The notes under the pieces are model-generated. The model did no database searches. It was not told the DNA's origin and worked only from the letters and a program-made list of their open reading frames with translations. From the NCBI RefSeq assembly GCF_018320785.1, contig NC_054867.1, positions 23,935,855 to 23,999,854 on the forward strand: a stretch of DNA of 64,000 bases, given 5' to 3'. Positions 1-12,422 of the stretch are shown one piece after another. Every line of letters begins with the position of its first letter. The first letter of the stretch is position 1. The position numbers were made by a program, and so were the translations under genes. This DNA is from Cheilinus undulatus. Its lineage: Eukaryota; Chordata; Actinopteri; Labriformes; Labridae.

Positions 1-276
1 AAAAAACTGTTATACTTTTTGCAAAAAGCCACCACGAGAGTGACAGAGAGAGAAATGTCTAAATGTTAGTAAAACTCTAGCGGCTTGGGATTTCTGTAAA
101 TTAAAATCATGAAATTACCCAATATTTGTAGCACTTGTGTTTTTGTTGCTGTGGTATAGGAAAAGGTATCAATATCTTTTAATTTGTACTAGTAGTATTT
201 GAGTTTAAAAATCTGAGGCCCATTTCTCCTTAGAGATAATAAAGTACAAATAATCTAATCTGTCTCTCTTTGCCAG

Positions 277-3200
277 GGTCACCCTTGCCTACCGTGTGCC
301 TGGTGATTTCCACGCCCGTTACCATGCCCAGTCTCGGACCTACGTCTATCGGATAGCGCTTGGAGCCCCCCACAAGTCCCTGCTACCCCTCACAGACCGT
401 AGTCTCTGCTGGAACCTGCACAACCTGTGAGAGCTCCTATCTCAAACACCCTTCATTCACCCATCTGTCCTCATCCTCCATATCTATCTTGTTTTGTGCA
501 TGATGAATGAAACCTGAGCTCAGTCTAACAAGTAGGCACACACATGCAGACACACCCTCAGTTAGCTCACGTCAAGCCTGGCAGAAACAATGGTACGTTA
601 AACACATGAATAATCCACACGTGCCATGCCGGAACTGCAAATTAGGGCCAGTCAGACAAAAAGTGTTTTATTTGAGCTGACATCCCAACAACAAACAAAG
701 AAAGGGGAGAGAGAGGACACGAAGAGACTGATGAAATGGCGATTAGCCTTTTGCTGTGATTGGAAGGAGGAAGTGTGAAGAAGCACATTTCAGGGAGTGT
801 TCATATGAGCATTCATCTGCGCTTTAGTTTTTTTTTGGGAGAAAGTAGGGCAAGATAAGCTGCGGGCTTATACACAAGCAGAACAACACCCACGCACATT
901 AACCTGACTGTGTTTATTTATTTTCCTCCATCTCCTTCTCTTTCCCACTCCCACACTTCTCTCCTCTTTCCACGTCTTTCTATTTCTCCTTCCTTCTCTT
1001 TAGTATCCATCTGATGTTGCTGCTTGGTTATCCCTCTCTCATTTCCAGTCTCCATATCGTCCCTCCAACCCTGAGCGTCTCTGCCTCAGCAGCCTCTCTC
1101 TCTCTTTGATCTGCCTCTCCCTCGTCATCACACACCCTCCCCCAGTCTCTCCCACTGCAAAAAATATGAACCTCAGCGACTGTTCGTTTTAATATTGAAC
1201 TCAAGTTTGCATTTATGCAAGGTAATCTCCCTGCCTGATATATTTAAGAAAGTTTTGAAATATGTTGATCGTTTCACAGAGGAGTTTTAGAAATTATTGA
1301 AAGATCTCAAAACACATTTGATCTCAGGTTACCACACTTTTTAAAAAATATAGAATGAAATATTTCTTTGAGCATTATAAGGTTGGAATAATTTCTGATA
1401 ATAATTCTGGATGCCTTGGGCTTTTACTATTGTTACCACTGAATTAAAAAGTATCATTATTGTTTAATTGTTACTAGTATCATATAAAAGTTTGAATTCA
1501 TGTATCCTGACAACTTTAGAGCATTATAATGCTGAAAATATACACTGGTGTTGCTGTTGGTTAACCTTTTAACCAGTTCAGCTGAGCTGGTAGAGGGTGA
1601 GCCTGTACACAGAGGCTAGAGTATTCAGTGCATTGGTTTTAGGGTTGAATCCTGATTCTTTCATTGTTTGGTGCAAGTCTTACCCCAGTCTCTCTACCAT
1701 TTTTCTCTTCATCTGTCCTATCAAACTAAAGGTAAAACACCCATAAAAGTATCTTACAAAAAAGAATGAATTCTTACTCAAGGAAAGTCCTTAAGATGTT
1801 TAGAGGTGCTTCAACAGGAAAAAGAACGCTTTGCATGGCGGTGCAGTGGTTAGCGCTGCTGCCTCACAGCAAGATGATCCCTGGCTCGCTTCCTGGTCAG
1901 GGCCTTTCTGTGCAGAGTTTGCGTGTTCTCCCCATGCATGCTCTCCAGGTACTCCAGCTTCCTCCCACCTCCAAAGACATGCTCATTAGGTTAAATGATC
2001 ACTTTTAATTGCCCATAGTTGTGAGTGTGAGTGTTCCTGCTTGTTTGTCTCTATATGTCAGCCCTGCGATTGACTGGTGACCAGTCCAGGGTGTACCCTG
2101 CCTGTCGTCCAATGACAGCTGGGATAGGCTCCAGCTCCCTATGACCCCTATCAGGATACGTGGTATAGAAGATGGATGGATGTTTGAGAGGAGTTTTTCT
2201 GTTAAGCAATGCCTAATCAAGAGATGAAGTTTCGATGATTATAAGTAAAAAACACAACTTTAAGATAGACCCTGGTGAATTAATTCACTGACTTTTAGCT
2301 TAGTGATGATGTATTAGTGCTACTCTGAGCTGCGAGGTATGGCTGTTGAATAATGAGACTGTGCTTATGAGGATAAAACCATGTGGTTCACAGTCACACT
2401 GAATGTTATATATGAAAGATTGGGTATTAATGCACAACTGCTGTAAGTTTCCAGTAAGTGACGTCTTTAGTTCTCTGCTAGTTACTGACCGAAATGCACA
2501 GTTTTTGCTATGGTGATGGAAAATGATTAACTCAAAAGTTCTGCAACACATTAACTTTAAAATTGAACAAAACAGCAGCTGAATCGTTTTGTACATTAAA
2601 CGAGGTGTATGTAGAGCACTGCATGTCATGTGCACATGAGTTCGAGACACAAAAAGGTTTTGTGAAGGCAGAGAGGATGTCCAAGATAATGAATGTTCTA
2701 GGTACCTATGCCCATCAAAAACCATAAAAGAATGATAGCAGGAACGGTCTCCATTAATAAAGAGACAGTTTTGCATGAAAATTTACACATGACAAACGTT
2801 AACTCAAGAGTGAATTAGCTTTTAAGATTCCTTCAGCGCTCTACCACATCTTCATTCAGGTCTCTCATGTTCAACATTTAATTTAGTGAGTCAAGCAGCA
2901 CACTCCTCAGGTCCTCAGCTCGCTGTATCCCTGCCTCTCCTGCGCTCTCTGTCAGATCGTATTTGAGCAGTGACAGAGGCATGAGACTCACACTCAGACT
3001 CTCTCCCTCAAATGAGCCGGTCGGCGACATGCTCTGCTCCCTCACGTGGCGTTGTGCATCAGATAATTTCACATTATAAGGCAGCCAATAAATTATTCTA
3101 CTTTGAAAGTGGGAACACGGATGCCTGAAATCTCCTGCTAATGTGTGCACCACATCCAAGCTGTTTGACCTTGTTGGAGAGGGAGGTCACTTTAAGTTCA

Positions 3201-6200
3201 TGTCACAGTATCAAAATAAGCCTTCAGATCAAGATATCTGTTTATACTCAGAGCTAAAAGAGAGTAAATTGTTGATGATTATCTTTATTAAAGTAGAATG
3301 TCTCTTATCAGGGAACTGGATGTTGGAGCTATTAGAGAAGCTGCAGCCCTGCTGGTTGGGGTTCATGACTTCAGCAGCTTCAGAGCAGTTAACTCTGATC
3401 TGCCCTATAAAAACCCTGTGAAGACACTGGATGTGGTCAGCATTCAGCCAGGAGGCTCCTTCGCTCAAGCACACTACCACAGGTAGGTTCTCAGATGGAC
3501 CAATCATATGACCGGCAGTCTGTATGTGTATATATATATAATCTTCAAAACAAAAGTATATACCTAAAGTGTATACCTGGTGTTACGTTTATTGCCAAGA
3601 AGCATTGTTACAACAAAGAAATTATCTACCAAACACAAATTAACGTACCTTTTGTGCTAACTTTAGTTAGTTAGGAGGACAATAACTTTGCCTCGTGACT
3701 TCAAACTGCACGCCTCATCTGGGAATAATGCACTTAAGAGTGGAAGAGTTGGCAAAAAATGTGATGGTGTAAATGGTATCAAACAAACCAGTGATTCAAA
3801 GACTCTAAAATGATTAATTCATCTGAAATTTTTTTTTAGTTCTCTGAGTGATGCATAAATAAGCTGAAGGAAGCATCATCAGGTCAGTGTGAACACAGAG
3901 CTGAGAACAGTAAGCCCTAGATAACATTTGACTTCACTCTTGCTGTGTCAGAAACTGCACACGATTACCATTACATACTCAAACATACAGTATACATTAA
4001 CTTATAACTGCACACTATGCTAACAGTAAGTAGGCACCACTACAGTTAAAAGCCCATCATCTCCGCATCACTTGACATAACAATTTGCCAATTTGCTAGC
4101 AACAAGCTAGCATGAATATTGCATTATAATAGAATTCAACAAAAATAAACATTATTTTTTTTAATGGCTACATAGTTATTCCAAAATCATATAGCATTCA
4201 CAGTTTGTCTCAGTATGGTTACCCTGCTTGTTTACTGGCTGGTGAGCTCGGATGAAAGCTGCAATACGGTGATCTTCTGAAATCAATGCATTGCCGTTTC
4301 CAATTTAAAAATCCTGGGTAATCTAGTATACATCTGAGGATTTCTTGCATATGTGGTGTCAGACCCAACCTCTGTGTTTAGGAAGTCATTAATGTGGAAT
4401 ATGTTTACATAAGATATACTTAATTTTTGTTTCATTTATATCCAGAATGTTGTGCATTAGTCCCTCAGTGTTTTAAATTTTGGGAAATTAATTTTATTTT
4501 TGCCAACAGTTCCATGATAGAAAATAAATACTTATGTCTCCTTAGCTGAAACTGCTGGCTTGGCCAACCAGTTACACTGAAAACAGTGAGGAACAGCATG
4601 AATAGCTTGGATATTTCCGGCTCTAATTAAATATACCTACCAAAACTTTAAAGCGCATGTATAAAAAAATCTCTGATCTAATACATTTCTTTGTCCCACG
4701 ATAAGCTCACTGCCCGCTGTTGCTTTTTATTAAATTATTTTTATTAAATGAATCTGCAGGTACAATTGGGTTTTCCATTTTTTCATCCCACTGTTCATGA
4801 GTGTGCAAATTTTGTAAGACCTCAGTGCTCAGTCAAGCATGATCCTCTGAACTCATTGCCCTTGAACGTGAACACACACAAACATGCACAGAGTGAAACA
4901 CAGATCTGACAAGTTGGTGACAAGAGTGACAGGCTGTTGCATTATTGTTTTCTTTCCCCGCAGGCCAACAGAGGAGTTGGCAGTAACACAGAAATGACAG
5001 GAGAGCAGATTATTTGAAAGCAGAGGGAATAAACAAAGTACGCAGGCTGTAACGATAAAGCTGTGTTTCTTAGTCTTGCATCAACTGATGCTCAAGAAGA
5101 TGTTGAAAGTTTGGATCATTTACATTCAGTCAGCAAACTCTGCCCGTACTACCAAGCTCCAGTCAGACAGACTCAGTGATGTGATTAGGGAGATATTTAA
5201 TGACCAAAACTCAAACAGACCAAGATCTGAACCCAGATATAACTGTATTCAAATTACCTGTAAATATGTTCATCCTTTGTTTCTTGAGAATTGTGTCCAT
5301 CTGAGAAACTCTGCCCCTCAAATAATTATTCCAGTGCTAAACATCCTTGTAAAAGAGGCTTTTCAATCATTAAAGTTCTGATTCCCTAAAGAGTAGCCTG
5401 TTATTGTGGATCAATTGAATTCTGCTGTTAATATTCACAGAGCACATTATATATTTTAAGCTGAGGCATGGGCCCACAGGGGTCACTCAGTGTGCCAAAT
5501 GGTTCTGTAATTGGCATTAGTTGTTCACCTTGAAAATATGGTGCACAATATGAATACAGACAGACTGATAACATTAGTCAGAGTCAATGTTGCATTCACC
5601 ACTGTGTACATGGTGCATAAAATAGCTGTAATCATCAGGGTTAGAGATCTGTAACGAAGGCTACATTTGGCATTTGAAGTCCATGGTTTGAGCACCAGAT
5701 TAGCGCATTTGGTAGACCAGATGCCACAAATGCCCCATGCATAGAAGCTGCAGTGTTTTAGCATTTAGCACAAAGCCCTTTAACAGATCTGTGAGGAAGT
5801 ATTTCCCACCTTACTGATTTCTTATGTTTTTGCATATTTGTCACACTTAAATGTTTTGATAGTCAAACAAATTTTAACATGAGACAAAGATAACCAGAGC
5901 TGATACAAAATGCTTGGTTGCAGTTATTGCTGCCATGGGTTATAAAACCAATTATTAGGTTAAGGGGGTAATTACTTTTTCACGGAGGGCTATGAAATGA
6001 AAGAAACTTTTTAAACTGCATTTTGTATTTACTTAGGTTATATTTGTCTGATATCAAAAATTGTTTGATAGTCTGAATCATGCAAGTGTGACAACTCTGC
6101 AAAAAGTAAGAAATCAGTGAAGGGGCAAATACTTTTTCACATCACTGTATATGCTCAGTTTCTGGCTCTCCACTGGCCCTTCTGTCCAACAGGGATGACC

Positions 6201-9070
6201 TTCTGCCAGATCATTAGTTGCTGTGGTCCAGCCTTTGTTTACAAACCTTAAACTTTGTCCCTCTTCTTCCAGTCTCCAGGACTTGGTTTCTTGTTTTTTC
6301 AAATTTCTCATACCCAGGGCCAGGCTGTCTCGACTCTACATGCTCATAGTCCTTATACCTTGAAACAGGTGTAAGCTTCTGGTCCTAGAACACATCACAC
6401 AAAATTTGCTGTGCTTTGGTAGCCATGTGATTGGCACATGTTCTTATTTATTCATGCAGAGGCCCCTTTGTTATTGCATGGGGTCCCACTTTGGGCATTA
6501 CTGTCCTAAACTATGTTAATGGTTCTTTCAGTAACTCTTTGTGATGGTGTTAGCATTTAAGCTTTGACATTGTTAGTAGAATTGGCTGAGATATCACACC
6601 ACTGTTGTCAGTAACAAGAATATTTATCATATTAGTCAAAGGGGAAATTTGTCAGGAAGAGAATTGCATTGCCAGATAGCTTATAAAAAAATCAATAACA
6701 GCCCAATCAGGATGCTAGCAGTCTTATGTTTGCTTTTAGCATAGGTTTTTCTCATAGATAATATAATTAATTATGTACGGAAGAGTATTAGGGCAACTGA
6801 AAAAAACATTTTGAGAAGTTTTTTTTTGTTAGGAAAAATTCAGAATTCTGACTTTAAACTCAGAATTCTGACTTTTTCTCACTAGTGACAAAAAAAATTA
6901 ATCTCAGTTTTTTTTTCAGTGCCCTTATACTCTTCTGTAATTATGAATCGATTGACTTATTAAAATTGTTACCGATCACATTAGCATGTTAGCATTTTGG
7001 CCCACATGTACTTAAAAATAGAGTTTAGCTTGGCTCTAGTTTCGTAGCATTCTAGCTCTGAAGAAGACTTGGACATACTTAGAGCTTTTATTTATTCACA
7101 AACCAAATGATGAATCTTTGAACCCTTTTAGCTTTGTTCAGTCAGTCTGTCAGCTCCCTAAAATAGTTTTGTGCATCTAGACAGGAGAAACTGAGATACA
7201 AACCTGTCACCTTTGAGCTGGCTTTGGTCCTCATCTTCTCCGCTATTATAGCACACAGCAGATGCACATGTGTGACTTGGCAACATGAGACACAGCCTTG
7301 GTCTCTTCATGTAAAGATACCATCCCTCACCAGAGTCTATGAGCTAACAGCCCCGCTGTCTAAATCTGCCTCCACGCTCCTTACACGTCAAATGTAATCA
7401 GACATCAAGCGCTGAGTCAAATTTGCATTTGACCCAATTCTTCCCATGTGCCTGTTTGCTCTTTTCATTCTTTCTTCCCCAAAATATACAGTCAGATTTA
7501 AAGAGAGAAAAAAGCTGCTGTGACTTAAATGTGGAAACAAAAAACATCAGAGAGAGTAAAAATTGAATGTCAGCTAGCAAAAGAAACAGATTCATATTTT
7601 TATGGCATTCCCCATAATCCTGTTGGGCCCAAGCTGCAGTTGCCTATTCAGCATGTGACATTTAAACAAATCTGTGCATGAGGAGAGTCCCAGTCGTTAT
7701 CTGATGTCTGGCACACGCATGAATGTCACATCAGCCCCAAACTCTGCGCACAGCAGGGGAAGCATAAAAACACCCAACAAGAAAAAGATAAAAGACAAAT
7801 GTGTCTGAGTATAATAAATATTAAATAGGGACTTTATTAGGCGATATTACTAAATAACTCTCCAAACATGGAGGGATTTTTTGTAGGTTTTCAGATTTAC
7901 ATTCTTCCTATGTAGTAATCCTTATGTGAAGAGTATGGCAGTGTTTCATCGGACTGCTTTCTGAGGTATTATTTTGCTTCAGATGTGACACTTCAGACCC
8001 TGTAGGGATATTTAACCTTTTTTTTAGTATGGCACATTTAAGTCTTCAGGACTAAAGTTATTGTAATATTTCATGAGAAATGTTTGGAATGTGCCTCAAG
8101 GTCACTTTTACCAAATCTGTAGATAAAAAAGGCTGACATTTGGAGACTGTATATTGATGTCTTAATAAAACTGCTAATGTAACATTTTTATACATTTTTT
8201 TCCTTCAGGGAAATAGAATTCTGGGAGCTTACTTTTACAAGCAGATCTTTTCTCTACAAGCAGGTTTGATCTCTTAAATTTCACTTTTAATATCTATATG
8301 AGTGTGCATTGTTCTGGGTTTGTAATTGGGGCCATCTGCTGGTAGAAACTAAAAGAACATGGATGATGATTAACAGTCTGCATTATAGGAGAGTTTTTGG
8401 GATATATCAGGTCTTAAAGTTGCTTTGGCTTGGTCATCCAGGTGCGAAGGATGGCAGGAGCCCTGGTGGCGGTAGGTCAGAGACGACTCTCACTGTCCCA
8501 GCTGAAGGAAATACTGGAGGCCCGGGACACTCTAGCTTACCCACAAGGACTTGTTGCTCCAGCCCATGGCCTCTTTCTCACCAGGGTCAACTACAAAGCA
8601 ACAGGTGAGGAGGTTTAACTTTTTTTTCTTTTTTCTTGTAAATATGTCAAACTAGCATTTCAAATAAATGGCTGAAGCAATTTTGATAGTAAGCAACTCA
8701 AATGGTTGAAGTGTGTTTGAGGAAGAAGAGAAGTTCAAATGACAAAAGTCTTTGATTATTTTTGTAAACCAAGTGGGCCTGAGGGATGGGACAAATTTTG
8801 ATTGCGACATGACTTGTGTGACACAATCATTGTTCATTCTTCCTGCCCTTTACCTTTTGAAGGGGAATTTTTGCTCTTAATATCAGATATGATAGTCATG
8901 CCATCAAGGAATGAATTACAGTTGTAGGGTTGCATGAAGGGACAACCGCAGTGAGGAAATAGAATGCATCGGCGGTCTGTTAAAGCTGTTTTATCCTAAA
9001 ATTGGCTCTATTACTTCTTGCTTCCCCCCCTCTGCTTCTAGACGCAGCAGTTATTCATGGCTGCAAATGA
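277..9070 (+). CDS. pusl1: tRNA pseudouridine synthase-like 1 (TruA family), 3' part
   Basis: Five visible exons: 277-426, 3312-3482, 8209-8263, 8442-8604 and 9042-9070 (TGA stop 9068-9070). All joins use AG/GT sites and keep one frame, giving about 188 codons. TruA-family enzymes convert uridine to pseudouridine in tRNA; PUSL1 has been linked to mitochondria in mammals (family knowledge). The first exon reads VPGDFHARYHAQSRTYVYRI, the TruA segment after the catalytic Asp. That Asp and the N-terminus must lie left of the window. The second exon carries HDFSSFRAVNSD. Joining exons 3 and 4 rebuilds the FLYKQVRRMAGALV motif typical of TruA, and exon 4 ends with the family's AP.HGLFL..V.Y segment. 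The last exon adds only a short tail ending HGCK. Reading through the exon-4 donor would give a different tail and stop at 8616-8618. The neighbour ddx19 is convergent. Family assignment is firm; the exact 3' end is less so. Confidence 0.9.
1578..1765 (+). mobile_element. tRNA-derived SINE, degenerate
   Basis: Starts with a degenerate A box (AGCTGAGCTGGTAGAGG) followed by a B-box-like GGGTTGAATCC, the arrangement of tRNA-derived SINEs. The body has the C/T-rich middle and the 'CTGTCCTATCAAACTAAAGG' tail, followed by an A-rich end. The same family lies inverted at 45290-45500. It is a decayed non-coding retroposon inside a pusl1 intron, not a tRNA gene. Confidence 0.65.
1832..2183 (+). mobile_element. 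SINE-like interspersed repeat, copy 1
   Basis: A very common fish repeat type. It opens with GTGCAGTGGTTAGCGCTG (A-box like), then the CCTCACAGCAAG block. Further blocks are TTCTGTGCAGAGTTTGCGTG, CTTCCTCCCACCTCCAAAGA and CCAGTCCAGGGTGTACCCTG, and it ends in a GATGGATGGATG tail. A second, more decayed copy with the same block order lies at 52660-53042. The short open frames through it are chance. Confidence 0.7.
5790..6150. mobile_element. Tc1-like MITE with ~70-bp inverted repeats
   Basis: Both ends carry imperfect inverted repeats. The left arm, from about 5793, reads AAGTATTTCCCACCTTACTG, then ATTTCTTATGTTTTTGCATA, and runs into the TTGTCACACTT block. The right arm mirrors it, ending CAAATACTTTTTCACATCAC near 6144. 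A second internal motif, GTAATTACTTTTTCACGGAG, sits near 5969. No usable transposase frame remains. The terminal sequence type is familiar from fish Tc1/mariner-related elements; the superfamily is inferred. Confidence 0.65.
6776..6937. mobile_element. 162-bp MITE with flanking duplication
   Basis: Inverted ends: the left arm has GGAAGAGTATTAGGGCAACT followed by an A-run, and the right arm is the complement of AGAAGAGTATAAGGGCACTG followed by an A-run. Both sides are flanked by TAATTATG (6768-6775 and 6938-6945), consistent with an 8-base target-site duplication. The interior has two copies of ACTCAGAATTCTGACTTT-like sequence. Non-coding. Confidence 0.7.
8605..8668 (+). other. pusl1: possible alternative 3' end of pusl1 (intron retention)
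   Basis: If the donor at 8605 (GTGAGG) is not used, the frame continues for four codons (GEEV) to TAA at 8616-8618. A canonical AATAAA follows at 8663-8668, 45 bases after that stop. This could produce a transcript ending in the intron. The spliced form to 9042-9070 is equally in frame. Sequence alone cannot choose between them. Confidence 0.4.
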
Positions 9071-10245
9071 AACTGAATCTTAAGTTTTAGTATGTAAGAA
9101 GTTTTCTAACTAACCTACATGGAGCTGTCGTATTCTGGGTTGTGTTTATATTTGCTTGTTTTGGCAGTCTATAACAAGGCTGAAGTAATTGTGATACAAA
9201 CTTGCATATGATCAGCAAAACTACAGCTGTAGGGAATTCTGTTTATAATCTACATGCTTTCAAATGAAAACTACTGTGTTAAAGTATGCCTGAAAAACAC
9301 CTAAAGAGATTTAAAATTACTAAAGAGGACACAAATCATAATTTTGAAGCGGTGCAGAAAATGAAGAAATTGGTTCCATAAAATAGATCAGAGTGCAGGG
9401 AGATAAATGTCTGTTGCTTAAATATTCTCCAGAATCCCCTTACCTGATGGGGCCAACTATAAAAAAGCCACATTATCATGCATTAATCAACAGGTTTTTG
9501 CCAGCAAGAAAAAAAAGAAAAAAAAAAAGCTTGACTTTAGAACACAGTATTTGTGCATTTAAGAAACTATGTGGGGATTACCTGTTTCTTTCTGGTCACT
9601 TTAAATTTCTCATAAAATTTAAAGGATAACATTCTGATAGAGATTGTGATCTGGCCATGAAAATATCCTGTTTTTTTCCATATCTCCTATATAGTTGTTA
9701 TTGTTACCAAGGGCCATGTATCATGAATCATGTAGTATCATATTAAATATTGTACAGCATGTGCATTTGAATCATGAGTTACCCTGTGGTTGTCTACCCT
9801 TGTGACACCTTTTTCCAACTGAAATGTATGTAAAGCCATCAAGAAGTTTCAGGATGAGTCTGAAAGATGGTCAGTTGGACGACGTTTCCTTAGAATTACT
9901 TCTTTTCCCCCACAACAGTTGCTTGTAGATATAATCTGATATGTAAAATTTACCCATCTGGTATTCTGTTTGAAAAATACTTAATTTAGCCTATCAAATT
10001 AATTTAGCCTGTTTGCTAAGATAAGAATAATTGTCTATTGAAACAGCTTTCTTACATCATTAGACTTAGATTAACATGTTATTCAAACAACAAAGATCTG
10101 GTTTCATCACATCTTCTTTGCCTCCTCAGATATTCATTTTCACCAACAAACATCAGAGGGATAAATTATCTCCAGTGGAAACTCAGGATTATTTCAACAT
10201 TCAACTGTTTATAAGCTGTATTCCAACTTCTTTGAAAAGAACTGT

Positions 10246-10251
10246 AATAAA
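10246..10251 (+). terminator. candidate poly(A) signal for pusl1
   Basis: The first canonical AATAAA I found downstream of the spliced pusl1 stop codon, about 1.2 kb away. An ATTAAA variant lies nearer, around 9741. Weak evidence. Confidence 0.3.
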
Positions 10252-12185
10252 GCTCATGACAGCATCACTGTCACTGTGTAGTTTGTCTGGTGTTAAAGAA
10301 ATGTTTTCACACACTTGTTCAATGAGCCTTACTTCATACAGATGAACATCTACATGTTCTTTAATCAACATATTACAAATACATAACTGTCCATGTACGC
10401 AGCTCAGCTACAGAATACCACACATCTTGAACCGAGTATTGTCTACATGACCTTCAGGTTACAACAGACGACTTGCTTCAGGCCTTGTAAGGTAGCATTA
10501 CTCCTAAGTATACATGTATGAAACAGGTTCTGGTAGGTTCTGACATTTATCAAACACGGTTTACAACATGTGGAGTGTTAACTTCTATAACCAAAACTGC
10601 TTTGTGTGTTCATGGATCTCATACAGTGGTATTACATTATGGATTTACAAAGTGCACACACTCTCAATGATAATGTATACATCCAAATGTCCAAATAAAA
10701 CTGCATACACTGCTTCTTTACCCAAAAGTCTTAACAGACTGTTTTCATGGATTTTCAGCACACGCTCACTTGCTTATTTGGCTGCTCGTCGAGTTGAGAG
10801 ATTTTCATCAAGTTGTCCATAAACAGTCTATGAAAACAGGCTGACCCCCGGCAGTCTTCTTAGTGCCAGCTGGGGCCAGATGAGGTTTGTCAAGGTTCAG
10901 ACCGACGGATCACTGCCTTTAATGTTTCCGTTATTTTGTACAGACGACCCACTGATGGAAAGGTTTACTGATTTATACTCACCGCGTTCCAAGTGCTGCA
11001 TCTGTCAGAATTGAACCTCATGAGGAATGTTTTTTGCACTTCTTAGAAGTGACTAGTTATTAATAATTCATTCACACTATTTTTTAAACCTAAAATTTTA
11101 AATATGTACACAAGTACATGTTTTCTGTCCATGCGACCATGTTGGAGCAACACAGTGAATCTGATTGGCATAGGTCCTCTTGTCAATTCAGCATTTGGTT
11201 TCAACAAGATAATTCACACAAGACGTCCATAATTCAATATATACTCAAAATTTCAAGTGTTAGCCAGAATATTAAGCCCGATGTCTTAGAATATCAGTAA
11301 CAAAATCATATGAATATATATAATGCACTTGAGGAAGGCATTGTTTTGTTTTTTAAACTCACAATCCTTAATAACAGCACAGTCTGAGTGAAGAATGTGG
11401 CTGAGCTGAAGTTGAACTGGAGACCCTGATTGAAAAGTGTGTGGGGACAGTGAAACACAAAGGGGAAATGATCACATCAGGCCACAATGGCCACATTTTT
11501 AAGTAAAAATATGGTTTTATGAGACAGACAAAGGAAAAAGACTATTGATGAAAGGTCAACAGAGGCGAGGAGCTTGTCTTGATAATGGCCATAATTCTTT
11601 TGAATGAAAAAATATAAAACATGAGATGTGTGGGTGGCTGATGATCGCTGTCTGATTATACAAATATTTCTATGTCCACGACAGAGATAGTAGTGTATCA
11701 CCCTAGGCAGCCTTTTTTTGGCATTTGACTCCACGCCCTGACGCTAAAGCTGAGGTTAATTCAGGATTAATTTATGTAATGTGTATACAGGTTGATAGTA
11801 TTTGAGAATAGCTATCACAGGTTGATAAGTTTGCATAGACCCTTGAAAACCCAACCATCACCATCTCAACAACATAATCTTTATGATTAAACTACAGCTC
11901 AGAGCACCATACCCAAATTCACCCTTTGTACTTTGTCAAGAGTAAAATAAATGCTGTTTTGATCAGCATGATAGTTACATTCAATTATGTTTCTTTAAAA
12001 ATTCTAAACTTTGTGGCACATAAAATAGTTTTCTATAGGTTTTTTGGTGTGAATCTCTCAGTAGAATAGCTAGTACCATGCCACCACTACATCCAACACC
12101 AAAAAGTGTTAAATCCAGTTCTGTGAACAGAGTCCACTATGGCTGCTTGGACAGCATCACGATACACAGCGATAAACTCAGACAC

Positions 12186-12191
12186 TTTATT
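12186..12191 (-). terminator. candidate poly(A) signal for ddx19
   Basis: TTTATT on the plus strand, read as AATAAA on the minus strand, about 230 bases after the ddx19 stop codon. Position fits a short 3'UTR; use is inferred. Confidence 0.4.
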
Positions 12192-12422
12192 CAAAGAGGT
12201 ACGAAGAGTGAATGGGGTATGTTCCCGAGACTTACAAAAACACTTGTCTGAGAGGAGACATATCCACGTGTAAACATATACTGTGTTTGTGGTTTTGCTC
12301 TTTTCTCCGACAGCTAAAAAAAATAAAAGCATAAAACACTGTAGGAGCGTACAGTCCTTGTGGAGCGAAGAGGGAGGAGGGAAGTCAGGCCGGCGTCCTT
12401 CATGCGATAAACGGCGCTCTCT

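Larger units (their letters stand above)
427..3311 (+). other. pusl1 intron with two SINE copies
   Basis: Intron between the first two visible pusl1 exons. It holds two tRNA-derived SINE copies (1578-1765 and 1832-2183) and a pyrimidine-rich stretch around 900-1150. I see nothing else recognisable; the long open frame on the minus strand near 2300-2776 has no motif and no exon-like borders. Confidence 0.6.
3483..8208 (+). other. large pusl1 intron with two MITEs
   Basis: Intron of 4.7 kb between the exon ending HYHR and the one beginning EIEFWELTF. It contains inverted-repeat elements at 5790-6150 and 6776-6937 and a short TA run near 3528-3541. The rest is AT-rich sequence in which I recognise nothing. 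Confidence 0.6.
9071..12422. other. convergent 3' region between pusl1 and ddx19
   Basis: Between the two tail-to-tail genes. It probably contains the pusl1 3'UTR (AATAAA on the plus strand at 10246-10251) and the ddx19 3'UTR (minus-strand AATAAA at 12186-12191). The several short open frames here have no family features. I see no transposon. Confidence 0.5.

Noticed and set aside
2300-2776. 158-codon open frame on the minus strand
   Set aside because: No motif, no start context or splice sites, unusual residue mix, and it lies inside a pusl1 intron; best explained as chance.
3229-3507. Minus-strand frame across the second pusl1 exon
   Set aside because: It is the antisense of the real TruA exon at 3312-3482.
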